From: Valencia hispanica
Taxonomy: Eukaryota; Chordata; Actinopteri; Cyprinodontiformes; Valenciidae
Assembly: GCA_963556495.2 (NCBI GenBank)
Contig: OY747702.1
Location: 9,295,693 to 9,359,692 of the forward strand
Direction: 5' to 3'
Length of the DNA stretch: 64,000 bases
The notes beneath the pieces were generated by a model, which saw nothing but the letters and a program-made list of their open reading frames with translations, was not told the origin of the DNA and did not search any database. Positions 11,685 through 21,599 of this stretch are shown here, piece after piece (within the stretch, counting starts at the first letter, position 1; each line of letters starts with the position of its first letter). Made by a program: the position numbers and the translations under genes.

Positions 11685-12020
11685 GCTTCCCAAACCCCCA
11701 AACGGTCATGGCAGATGGCCGCTCGTACTGAGCCAGGTTCTGGTTCTGCTGGAGGTTTCTTCCTGTTAAAGGGGAGTTTTTCCTCTCCACCATTGCTACA
11801 TGCTTGCTCAGTAATGAGGGATAGCTGTAGGATTGCTGTGGTTGGAGTCTGCATCAACGGAGCGCAACTGCCAGTCAATGACTCGATGCGATCTCCTGGG
11901 ATTTCTTAAACAGGAAACTAACTAAAACTTTAAACTGCCTGGAATGTTTGTATGATTGCAGTGAAATTACTTTTCTTGTAAAGTGCCTTGAGATGACATC
12001 TGTTGTGAATCAGCACTGTA
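11685..12020 (+). mobile_element. L2 3' UTR fragment, related subfamily, split by the THAP element
   Basis: The sequence follows the L2 3' UTR (AAACCCCCAAACGGTCATGG through GTGCCTTGAGATGACATCTG) but is more diverged than copies 1-3. It breaks at 12020 in the word corresponding to GCGCTATATAAATAAA. The missing end, TATATGAATAAACTGAATTG, resumes at 14215-14245. So the L2 tail was present first and the THAP transposon at 12021-14214 inserted into its last 40 bases. Confidence 0.8.
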
Positions 12021-12133
12021 GAGGTCCGGGAGTTGACGTCACTTCTCCCAGCATGCAACAGTTAAAATTGAATGGGCGCCATTTTGGCAGTCTCCCGCAG
12101 TTGTTATTTGCAGCTAACTTAGAAACGGTAAAT

Positions 12134-12300
12134 ATGGTGGATACCTGTTGTGCCCCAGGATGCTATAACAGACACGGAAGAGATAAGGGAAGAGTGTTCT
12201 ATAGGATTCCCAAGGATCCAGAACGCAGAAAACGATGGATTATTGCCATGAAAAGCGTGATCAGCGATCAGGCAGAAATGAAGCCGTTTCATTTAGGTTT
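12134..12300 (+). pseudogene. THAP zinc-finger DNA-binding domain exon
   Basis: The ATG at 12134 starts [19 protein letters not shown], followed by [19 protein letters not shown]. The C-x4-C spacing, the FYRIPKDP block and the RW.IAMK helix are hallmarks of the first half of a THAP domain. The later Cys and His ligands and the AVPTIF-type end are absent, because the frame runs into unrelated sequence after about residue 50. An exon border is likely near 12299 (TTTAG/GTTTTT). The domain would bind transposon ends in a complete element; here it is a remnant. Confidence 0.7.
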
Positions 12301-12429
12301 TTTGAGTAATTCACCTGTAATTCAGATTTATTACCGTTTGTATAACTGCTCTTGTATCATTAAGTGAAGCAAATTATTTTGAAATAAAATACTTTATTTC
12401 CTGAGATGAACATACAAAATGTTGCACAA

Positions 12430-12620
12430 ACACAACCTAACAACGGCCCGTTGCTCATGGTAACCAAAATCAGTACAGGTCTCCCTCCCGCTGACAACAA
12501 CACAATCCTTGCATGAAGATTCCGGATCTGGATCCTGATGACAAACCCCGATTGTGTCCATTTAAATCCCTCCCGACTTTTATATGCTTTAATTGATGCT
12601 CCGGAGTAGGACGAGGGAAA
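12430..12620 (-). pseudogene. Coding relic opposite the THAP exon (SKAYKS-type protein)
   Basis: On the minus strand there is an uninterrupted frame with peptide YSGASIKAYKSREGFKWTQ, then SGFV. To my recollection the [G/A]xSxKAYKS...SGFV pattern is typical of large fish and invertebrate proteins that combine THAP, SWIM and YqaJ-type domains. That assignment is from memory and unverified. Its strand is opposite to the THAP exon only 150 bp away, so the element may be an inversion chimera. The frame has no start or end that I can define. Confidence 0.35.
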
Positions 12621-13063
12621 ATTGATCAGGAAATGTCAGGGGAGCGGCGTCATTTTAGCCGGTGACGCTGGGGATAGGTATGTCCCCTGCAATATTTATG
12701 ATTGATGATTTTTTTTTTCACCACCACTTTTAATTTCTTACCAGCTCTAACATCCACTTGTGCTTCCAGCACATTTCCACATAATCAGTGTCTGAACGAA
12801 CTATTATTTAAATCACTTCATTCCACTTTCTTATACATTTATATTATACACCAGAGGATGTGTCGAGGTTTTAAAAGACTCATAGTCCGCTGCAAACACG
12901 TTCAGGGCTCAGAGTCCTGCAATGTTGCGAGTACTCGTTTAAAGATGGAAAAATACATAAATTATATTTCAAGGGTCTGGCGAACATTTCTTGAAAAAAT
13001 ATTTATGGGATATTTTTGTTTGTTTAAGACTCCCAAAGAGAATGGTGTTGATATAATGTGTTT

Positions 13064-13366
13064 GTGGATAGAACATGCCAGAATATTCCCCCAACTTTCC
13101 GCTGACAGCGAAATATTCCCGCTATCTAGGCATCTTGCGCTGCCAGAGATTTTTCTGAAATTTATGAAAACTAAAATTTATTTGATGCAGAGATCACTGT
13201 GCAGAAACAAAAAATTGTCCACAGTCCCTGGCTTTAACTGTGTTCTCTGTTCCTGAATCGCAAATCCTGCTGCAGTAAAGTCTGTCTGGCAGCGCTGGAT
13301 GCCTAGATAGTGAGAATATTCCGCTGTCAGTGCAAAGTTGGAGGAATATGTTCTTTCCACATATCA
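13064..13366. repeat. Fold-back repeat (about 70-bp inverted arms)
   Basis: The left arm 13064-13148 (GTGGATAGAACATGCC, then CAACTTTCCGCTGACAGCG and CTATCTAGGCATC) is the inverted complement, with scattered mismatches, of the right arm 13281-13366. Between them lie about 130 bases. It may be a nested MITE or a sub-terminal palindrome of the host THAP element. No target duplication could be fixed. Confidence 0.7.
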
Positions 13367-13720
13367 CTACATCGCTCCCTCGACCCGCAGAGCTGGCTCA
13401 CCCCAAATCAGCTCAGCGGGCCTGAGAATACCTCGCTTGGCGAGTCAGGAGCGTAGCAGAGATGCTCTGACTTCTATCGCCCTCGTCGCATCTGCCCTTT
13501 CAGATGGATATCAGTGACTTTGTGTTATTTTTTCTTGAGTTTTTTTGTTTTTTTTAAAGTTATGTCCCTATCACAATATATCAACACAATCCTCTTTGGG
13601 AATCTTAAACAAAACATTATAAACAATTATATTTTCTCATTCGCAACCCGCCCGCATTAAAGAAACTTCCTCCCGGACCCCTGAAATTTAATTTCACAAC
13701 TTTATGATGTAAAAACCTCT

Positions 13721-13752
13721 TGCAACAGGCCGCTGGTACCTGGCCTGTTGCA
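13721..13752. repeat. Perfect hairpin, 11-bp arms
   Basis: TGCAACAGGCC (13721-13731) and GGCCTGTTGCA (13742-13752) are exact inverted complements separated by a 10-base loop. It lies in the right third of the THAP element. It could be a structural feature of that transposon; no terminator-like T run follows. Confidence 0.8.
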
Positions 13753-14479
13753 GGACTCTGAATTGTTAGTTAGTGTTGAAGGGAACACGTTTTATTGTTA
13801 CACATATTCTTCTGGGGCGAGTTTGTACCAACATTGTTCTATGTGCTATAATGTGGATTATGTTTTTTTATTTTTTAAGGTATTTGTGGCCACATTGGAT
13901 TTTAATGAAGCCATGAAAGCAAACAGCCTAATGATGGTTTTCAGTGCCGTTTGAAAAACAAAACACGTAAGCCTATGGTTTTCAACTTTTATTGATGGAA
14001 TAAAGATACGATTTTCAACACCTGTTTATTCACTGCAGTGCATAAACGTGTTTAATCTCTTTAGTTTCCCGGTATAGACAATAATATCTTCTGTTTTAAA
14101 ATGGGGAGTAAATTCCGATGGAGTAAAATCACAGCAAGCTATGTTCATTTTACTGACGTTCATTACTGCCAACATGGCACCTATGCTCTGAGAGTCACGT
14201 GACGTCCGGAGCTCTATATGAATAAACTGAATTGATTTGAAAATAGTAAACAAAAAATCATATATCTGTCTGCTTAGTGAGAAAATGGTGACTTTAGGTG
14301 GCATCTGTGTGTAAAGACAAAATATTTTACATTATGCTCATGGTAAAAAAGAAACACCATCTTCCTATTCCAAGTTGAAATAAATTTTTTTTTTAGTTTT
14401 TTTAACTAATTATTTCTCTTCTTAAGGAATAAAGTGGACTTTTCCTTTAAGAGCTGCAAAGTTTTTTTAAAGCGGCAAA

Positions 14480-15267
14480 ATTGACATACTTAGTCTATAG
14501 TTGCAACCCTTCATGTGAAACAAAATGGAAATACCTGGACTTAATCCAACTAGAATTACCATTGCAGACAATACTTGTAGACAAGAAATTATATTTACAA
14601 AAAAAACAACTGTTGGACAAGAACCTCCCTAGATATCTGGTTTGAAGAATGTGAATATAAATGTGAAATAAGAAACCGAAGGAAACATCTAAGGTGGGTG
14701 GCATATGATAAAGAGTTTGCTGAAGCTCAGCAAGACAATCCTTTTACACTTTGGTCAGCCTGAGGTACTACATGATTTTGAAAGACTTGAAGCCAAACAT
14801 GACAAATAAGACTTCTTCAGATATCTTCAAATTAGATCCTATTTCAACTGCAACCCAAAAATCCTTAGATTTTTTTACTACCCCAAATTTAAAACTACAA
14901 CAGAATGGCCAACTTAAATATTGATGCTGTTTCAGACGATGTGGACAACCTGTGGAGGATCATTTTCATATTCATTCAACTATATTGGAGTGACATAGAA
15001 GAAAAAATTCCCCATGTTTTATGTTATAATTGCAAATACCTTTTTGTACCACTTACTTGGGAAATATTCCAAGATCAATTTCCTTCAGGCACAGGTACTA
15101 CTACATTAATATTTTGTTGGCAGCACACAATGGAAGAACCTATAGTAAAGAAAGAATGGGCAGAAATAGTAAAATTGTTAAAATTTTCCTTGAACTTTAA
15201 AATGGAGAAGGTAAATAAATACGGGAGGAAATGGAAAAACTATATGGCACATAACAGCATACAATAG
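14480..15267 (+). pseudogene. L1-clade LINE ORF2 C-terminal remnant
   Basis: Broken frames carry phrases found in the same order in the L1-type copy at 15883-20423. They are an FFRYLQIRSYF-like block (in a broken frame near 14810-14845), IQLYWSDIEEKI at about 14974, then KKEWAEIVKLL...KMEKVNKY near 15148-15215 and WRKWKNYM-like residues near 15225-15250. This is the region downstream of the RT domain. Multiple stops and frameshifts show great age. No poly-A tail or target duplication is visible. Confidence 0.6.
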
Positions 15268-15382
15268 CTGATAACAGGTTGTTATCATACAGGTGAAATT
15301 ATGTATTTTGACACAAACAAGGAAGTGGATGTGAATATACTGACTGTTACACCCTTCAAAGTCATTGGACTTTCCAGAAAAG

Positions 15383-15656
15383 GGACCCCACAACAACATC
15401 CAAAAAACTTCAGGCCTCACTTGCCTCAGTTAAGGTCAGAGTTCATCACTCCACCATAAGAAAGAGACTGGACAAAATGGTCTGCATGGCAGAGTTCTAA
15501 GATGAAAACCAGTGCTGAGCAAAAACAACATGAAGGATTGTCTCAATGTTGCCAGAAAACATTTTGATGATCCCCAAGACTTCTGGGAAAATCGTCTGCT
15601 GTCCTCACGAGACAAAGGTGAAACTTTTTGCAAGTTTTACTTTTATTTGTGCAGCG
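15383..15656 (+). pseudogene. Tc1-like transposase remnant A, left part
   Basis: The DNA follows a widespread fish Tc1-like transposase gene: CTTCAGGCCTCACTTGCCTC, the GTTCATCACTCCACCATAAG phrase, and CCAGAAAACATTTTGATGATC. It ends just before the catalytic region at the hAT insertion (15657) and resumes at 21155 with CGTTACATCTGGTGTAAAAG. Frames are broken. The two halves belong to one older insertion. Confidence 0.85.
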
Positions 15657-16440
15657 CAGGGGTCGGCAACCTTTCTGATGAAGAGTGCCATCTAAAGTTT
15701 CCTCAGAAGTCAAAGTGCCATATCAACTGTGCATTAACAATAAAGTCATTAACGCTGCTTATCAACAGTTACTCACTATAGATATAGAATTCCAATTCAA
15801 TTCAAAAATACTTTATTGATCCCAGAGTGAAATTATGTGTTGTTGTAGCTCATATAATTAAATCTTTAAGGAGTTGTTGTAGCGCAGGAAGCATCGACTG
15901 ATATGATCACCAGAGGTCACTAAGATAACGACGAAAGCCTGGCGGAGCAGCTGGCGCGGTCGGCGTGGACCGTGGTAGGAGCGCACCACCGACGGGAGGA
16001 TGAAGAAACTCGTGAGCAAGACTTCAGATCTAAAGGAGACCATCACCACCTGCCACAGAACATTAAGAACAACAATTCGACACTATTTTGGGTAAATAGG
16101 CCAAGCATTTCCTTTCACCAATAAATGAGGAAAGACATGTAAAAAGACATTTAAGATAGATTTTGGGATGGATGTACAGAACTGCCGTAGGGGCCCTCTC
16201 TCCCATGTGAAGAGAGGCTTTCCCCTACTGTTTGACACTTTTACCACCATAACACAGGGTCATGTTGGAGAGACCTCTACCTTGGAGTCACTTTCCTTTT
16301 TTTAAACCTTTTTTTTTATGTATTCAGTGTTTGGTTCATTTTGTTTCTCATTGTTCAGAGTTCTTGTTCACTCAGGGAGTTGACGCTTTTTTTTTTCTCT
16401 TCATGTTTGTGACCTTTCACACATTTGGTTTGTAACTAAT

Positions 16441-17393
16441 GAACAACGGTTTGGTAAAATGTATTTCATTTAATGTAAATGGGTTAACTAACCCAGTTAA
16501 GCAAAGCAGAATTCTGACTAAGGTAAAAAAAGATCAGGCACAAGTAGTGTATTTACAGGAGACCCATTAGAAGGATAATGAACACTAAAAACTGAGGAGA
16601 ATGGGCTTTACAAATGTGTTTTTTTCATCCTATAAGTCTGGCCGCAGACGAGGTGTTGTGATCCTTATTTCAAATAAATTGAATTTTGACAAAATATTTG
16701 AGTTGAAAGATAAAGAAGGAAGATTTATATTAGTAAAAGGACGAATAGATGGTAATCCAGTTACATTAATGAATTATTATATCCCCCCAGAGAGCGATTT
16801 TGCTTTTCTTCCAAAAAGTTATAAATATAATGGTAACAGAAACAGAGGGTTTTCTGATATGTGGTGGAGATCTAAATATCCGTTTTCGGCCGGAACTTGA
16901 CAGTTCAAATAGAAAAGGTCCAGATTCAAATACTTTGCATAAGAAGGTGTGCGCTATTTTGGAAGAGGTTGGATTAATTGACATTTGGAGGGATCTTTTT
17001 CCTAGCGGGCGAGATTACTCACATTATTCAGCTCCACACTCTCTCTACACGAGAACTGACTACTTTATGACCTTTGCAAAAGACAAAGACAGAATTCAGA
17101 CATGTAACATGGGGTCAATAGATGTGAGTGATCACGCACCTGTGTATTTAACAGTGAATTTAGATTTGTTCCCCAAGATGACTACATGGAAGTTAAATTC
17201 AAGTATGCTTAAAGATGTCAATTTTAAGGAACAAATGAAAAAAGAAATACAAAATTGTCTTGATATAAATGATAATGGGGAGGTCTCGCCTGCTATTCTA
17301 TGGGATACACTAAAAGCCGTAATGAGAGGGAAAATTATTGCAATAGCTTCATACAAGAAAAAGATGAGGAATAAAAAAATGGAGGAATTATAA
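16441..17393 (+). pseudogene. L1-type ORF2, apurinic-like endonuclease domain
   Basis: The ATG at about 16438 opens NGLVKCISFNVNGLTNPVKQ, the classic start of the endonuclease (FNVNGL with the metal-binding Asn). It then reaches VVYLQETH, followed by a stop at 16567 (in place of the next residue). A frameshift follows around 16800-16860. The frame 16800-17393 continues with GGDLNIRF (metal-binding D.N) and ends the domain with SDHAPVYLTV (catalytic Asp-His). All hallmark motifs survive but the frame is broken at least twice. Confidence 0.88.
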
Positions 17394-17399
17394 AATAAA

Positions 17400-20235
17400 T
17401 TGAAAGAATTGGAAATTAAACAAACAATCTCTAACACTAAATGTTTTGGATGATATTAAAAACACTAGAAATGAAATTAATAATTTAGCCATACAAGATA
17501 TAAAGAAAAAGTTAATGTTTCTGAAACAAAAGTACTATGAAAGTGGGTAAAAATCCATGAAAATATTAGCGTGGAAATTAAAAAAGAAAATAACTGAAAA
17601 TACAGTAACGAATATTAAAGACCTAAAAACAAGAAAGATGAAGAATAAATTGCAGGAAATTCACAAAACATTTGAAATGTTTTATAAATCATTATATTCC
17701 AAAGTCCCAGGAGGAAGCGATAACGAAATTGATGCTCTACTAAATTCATTGGATCTACCAAGACTGACCGAAGAGCAAAATGCAAGGATGACAGCAGATA
17801 TAACAGAAATGGAACTCAAAAAAGCCATTAGTCGATTGAAAGCCAACAAGTCACCGGGTTCAGACGGATATACCGCTGAATGGTATAAAGAATTGAAGTC
17901 CGAGTTGATCCCTGTATTACTCCCTACCCTAAACTGGATTCTGAAAAACGCACAAATACCTCCAAGTTGGAAAGAGGCAATTGTCACAGCAATACCAAAA
18001 GAGGGCAAAGACAAAACAGATCATATAGTCCGATATCAGTTCTGAACATAGATTATAGATTATTCACTGCTATAATGGCCAGGCGGATGGAGGAATTTCT
18101 ACCTGTACTTATACACAACGACCAAACAGGCTTTATAAGGAACCAGCAGACACAAGATAATATACGCAGAACTCTTCATATTATAGACTATACAGAAGAA
18201 TAAAACTAAAGCAGTGCTCATAAGTGTGGATGTTGAAAAAGCATTTGACTCGATTAATTGGGATTTTCTCTATAGTACATTACACAAGTTTGGTCTACAT
18301 GATGCAGTAATTAATACCATTAAGGCTCTATATGCCAATCCGACTGCAAGAATAAAAATTAACGGTTATTTGTCAAATAGCTTCATTTTGGAAAGAGGCA
18401 CACGGCAGGGTTGCCCGTTGTCTCCGCTTCTCTTTGCACTGTACCTAGAACCGTTGGCCCAAATGGTGAGACAAAATCCGCATATCAAGGGTATAACTGC
18501 GGGGGAGGGGGAGCAAAAGCTAGCTTGCTATGCGGATGATATTTTAGTATATGTGGGACAACCGACAGACTCCCTTCCAAGACTAATGCTGCTATTTGAA
18601 CAATATGGTCGGCTTTCTGGATACAAGATAAATATGAATAAAACCCAGACGCTCACATTCAATTGCAACCCGCCATTGACGATAACTACAAAGTATCCTA
18701 TGGTGTGGCAGGCGGAGTCATTAAAATATTTGGGTATTAATATACCAAAAAATTTAACAAAAATTGTTGAACTTAATTATATTCCACTGAATAAAAAGAT
18801 AAATGAAGATTTGAAAAGGTGGAATTTAATCCCTTGCTTTTCTCAACACTCACGTATTGAGTCTATTAAAATGAATATATTACCTTGACTACTATATCTG
18901 TTCCAGACTTTACCAATACAAATTGAGCAAATCCAGTTTAGTGATTGGGACAAGGTGATATCGAGATACGTGTGGGCGGGAAAAAAACCAAGGGTCTGTT
19001 TTAAGACCCTGGAATTGGCTAAAGAGAAGGGTGGATGGGGCCTGCCTTCTTTAAGGGAATATTTTCGTGCATCACAGATGAAGGCCCTGATAAATTGGTG
19101 TGATATATCATATAATTCCCAATGGAAAAATATGGAGGAAACATTTTTCTCTTTTCCAATTCAAGCAACCTTGGCTGATGGGAACATTCAAACACATATT
19201 GATTCTGTAGATAATCCTTGGGTACAATGTTCTGTTTCGGTTTGGAAAAATGTTATAAAAGAATATAACTTGGAAAAAGATATTGCAGTTTTAAAGTGGT
19301 ACGCAAATGACTCTGATTTCATACCAAACAAATTGGATTTGCGATTCAAATTTTGGACTTCTAAAGGTATGACAACTCTAAGCAAGTTTATTAAGGATTG
19401 AAAAGTTGTCAGTTTTGATACACTTATACACAAATATGCTCTGGAGAAGCAGGACTTTTCCCGATACCTGCAAATACGTCATTATATAGATACAAAAGTA
19501 GATGATGTGTCAGAAGGTAACATGGTCTTGTTACAATTGTTTGGAAATGCATATGATGGGAAGTCAAATAAGAAACTTATTTCAAGCTTGTATAAATGGT
19601 TGATGAATCGCAAATCACATTCTACTGAGTATGTAAAGATATTGTGGGAGAAAGAGGGAGGGATAACAATATCAGTGGATGAATGGACAAGAATATGGAA
19701 ACTCCAATGGAAATGTACAAACTCACAGAGATGGAAGGAATATGGATGAAAAACAATAATAAGATTCTTTATCACTCCATGTCAAAAAACACACTTCGAC
19801 GGACTACCTCCTATCTGTTGGAGAAAGTGTGGAGACCAACGGGCAAATCCCTTTCACATTTTATGGAACTGTCCATTTATCAAACAATATTGGATGGACA
19901 TCCACAGAGCACTACAAGATATTTTTAATTGTGTAATCCCTTTCGAAATGAAAACTGTATACTTTGGATGCATACCACAGGAATGGAGAAATACAGATAC
20001 ATATTTACTAAGCATCTTGCTGGTGGCAAGCAAGAAATGTATATTTCAAAAGTGGTTATCACAAGATATTCCGACCCTTTCAGCGTGGTGGGATATAATG
20101 ATGATTATTTTTAAAATGGAAGAGCTGACGGCATTTGTAAACCAAAAACAAGAGAAGTTTCTAATGTACTGGGAAAAATGGGTCGCATATATAAAAATCA
20201 AAAAGCCGGCTCTGATTTTGAATGTCAGAAGTTAA
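17400..20235 (+). pseudogene. L1-type ORF2, reverse transcriptase and C-terminal domain
   Basis: Consecutive open pieces (17557-18045, 17967-18203, 18214-18888, 18955-19401, 19507-20235) together cover RT. Motifs are SPGSDGYTAEWYK, NDQTGFIRNQQTQDNIRR, SVDVEKAFDSINWDFL, GTRQGCPLSPLLFALYLEP and the catalytic CYADDILVYV near 18526-18555. The C-terminal part includes a CWRKCG...HFMELS-like Cys/His region (19815-19870) and ends near YIKIKKPALIL. Several frameshifts and stops separate the pieces. A related, inverted copy lies at 49930-53590. Confidence 0.9.
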
Positions 20236-21154
20236 AAAGATAATGTAATGGTCACTCCCTGAAGTTTAGTATTTGTGGCTATTTTTTTTTTCTTTGTTTT
20301 GTTTTGTTTTGTTTGTTTTTATTAGACGGGACAGTAGTCATTGAGAGTGTTTGCACATACATGTGAATTGTACCCATCTTTAAACTGTTAAAATACATAA
20401 ATAAATAAAAAAAAATAAAAAAAAAGGAGTTGTTGTAGATGATAATGGCTGTGGGCAGGAATAATTTCCTGTAGCGGTCTGTATTGCAGCGAAACTGAAG
20501 AAGCCTCCGACTGAAGACACTCTGTTGTTGTATGACTGTCTCATGAAGAGGATGCTCAGGGTTGTCCATATTTTTTTTGATTTTATGAAGAATCCTTTTT
20601 TATTTTAATTTATAAAGAACCCTTCTTCAGAATCCTTCATTCAATAAAATAACTTTATAGAATTGTATTTGTTGACAGATGTTGGCAACGTGCTAATCAG
20701 CTATTTTCAAAAATCACTTTTACAAATTTACACAAATTTACTAAATTACACTTTCTAGTCACAGGGCACATACAGCATGATCTTTCTGCTGCACAGAACC
20801 CCAGGATTCAGTCCATATATTCATAAAAGACCAGGAATTGTCTTTTTTTCACTTGCTTCAATGCCATATTTTAGCCTTCAGGACTGACTAGCTAGTAATG
20901 ACCTCCTCAGCCATGTGTTTTTAAGCAAATTACAAGTTGAACCTGGCAGGTGGAGTTGTTAGCTAAGATACCGTCTTTAATTAAAAAAAGGTGCAACTGA
21001 TTGGTCTGTGTGAGCTAATTTGGAATGTGGCTGGTGGCCAGGCCCTATGTTTTTTTAAATACACCTTCTCAGACGAATTCACTGTGTGGTGTGCCATCAG
21101 TTAATGCCTTTGTGTGCCACGGGTGGCACTAGTGCCCAGGGTTGCTGACCCTTG

Positions 21155-21590
21155 GTGTAGCGTTACATCTGGTGTAAAAGTGACACAGCATTTCAGAAAA
21201 ATATCATAGCAAAAGTAAAATATGTTGGTGGTAGTGTGATGGTATGGGGCTGTTTTGCTGCTTCAGGATCTGAAAGACTTGCTGTAATAGATGGAACAAT
21301 AAATTCTTAATTTTACCATAAAATCCTGAAGGAGAATGTACAGCCATCTGTTGGTGACCTCAAGCTGAAACCAACTTGGGTTCTGCAGCAGGACAATGAT
21401 CCAAAACACACCAGCAAGTCCACCTCTGACTGGCTGAAGAAAAACAAAATGAAGACTTTGGAGTGGCCTAGTCAAAATCCTGAGCTGAGCAGGCAAAATT
21501 TTTCACAGCTGAAAAAGACTCACTGCAAGTTATCCAGAAGCTGTGTGCACACCATAATGGAACAACTTATTGAACCACCTTATGTAGCAA
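21155..21590 (+). pseudogene. Tc1-like transposase remnant A, right part
   Basis: The sequence continues the Tc1 frame broken at 15656. It includes AAATATGTTGGTGGTAGTGT (KYVGGSVM-like), TGGGGCTGTTTTGCTGCTTC, the QQDNDPKHTSKSTS region (second catalytic Asp) near 21385, and MKTLEWPSQNPEL near 21450. The third catalytic residue region (NPIE-) is degraded (SRQNFSQL). Stops interrupt the frame, for example in the ttcttaattttacc stretch near 21304. It ends near 21590 at the skewed tract. Confidence 0.85.
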
Positions 21591-21599
21591 TAACTTCAA

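Larger units (their letters stand above)
12021..14214. mobile_element. THAP-domain DNA transposon, non-autonomous, 2.2 kb
   Basis: The ends are inverted: GAGGTCCGGGAGTTGACGTCAC on the left, and GAGCTCCGGACGTCACGTGAC reading inward from the right (sharing GAG.TCCGG and ACGTCAC). Both arms then carry a CCAT..TGGC-like word. It interrupts an L2 tail, which fixes both borders. Inside are a THAP-domain exon on the + strand (12134), a different coding relic on the minus strand (12430-12620), a fold-back repeat (13064-13366) and a hairpin (13721-13752). No transposase catalytic domain is recognisable. P-like and Kolobok-like elements both carry THAP domains; the superfamily is undecided. Confidence 0.6.
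15883..20423 (+). mobile_element. L1-clade LINE, about 4.5 kb, with 15-bp target duplication
   Basis: The element is bordered by exact copies of AAGGAGTTGTTGTAG (15868-15882 and 20424-20438) and ends in an A-rich tail (AAATAAATAAAAAAAAATAA, 20399-20423). It contains a roughly 550-bp 5' region, then an endonuclease-RT ORF2 from 16441 to about 20235. No ORF1 is visible, so it is either 5'-truncated inside the 5' part or from a lineage with a short ORF1. The poly-A tail and ORF2 type point to the L1 clade of fish. It inserted into the Rex1-like fragment. Confidence 0.9.
15790..20655 (-). mobile_element. Rex1-like LINE 3' fragment, inverted, split by an L1 copy
   Basis: The + strand shows the reverse of a LINE end: TACTTTATTGATCCCAGAG at about 15810, and after the L1 insertion the reversed coding end at 20424-20580. 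The latter, read on minus, encodes IMDNPEHPLHE-type and SVFSRRLLQFRC residues. The same family occurs at 32787-34612 (+) and 39206-39720 (-). A short direct repeat TATAGAATT (about 15784 and 20654) may be its target duplication. The Rex1 label rests on recognising the C-terminal block and 3' end. Confidence 0.6.
15657..21154. mobile_element. hAT-type transposon 1, split by nested LINEs
   Basis: Ends are CAGGGGTCGGCAACC (15657-15671) and its near inverted match CAAGGGTCAGCAACC (reading inward from 21154). The flanking 8-mers GTGCAGCG (15649-15656) and GTGTAGCG (21155-21162) differ at one base, as expected for an old 8-bp hAT target duplication. The target was a Tc1 transposase. Own sequence is only about 130 bp on the left and 500 bp on the right; no transposase is recognisable, so this is a non-autonomous copy enlarged by later LINE insertions. 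Confidence 0.85.

Noticed and set aside
12702..13256. 184-residue open frame
   Set aside because: Runs through the left arm of the fold-back repeat inside a non-autonomous transposon; no domain recognised.
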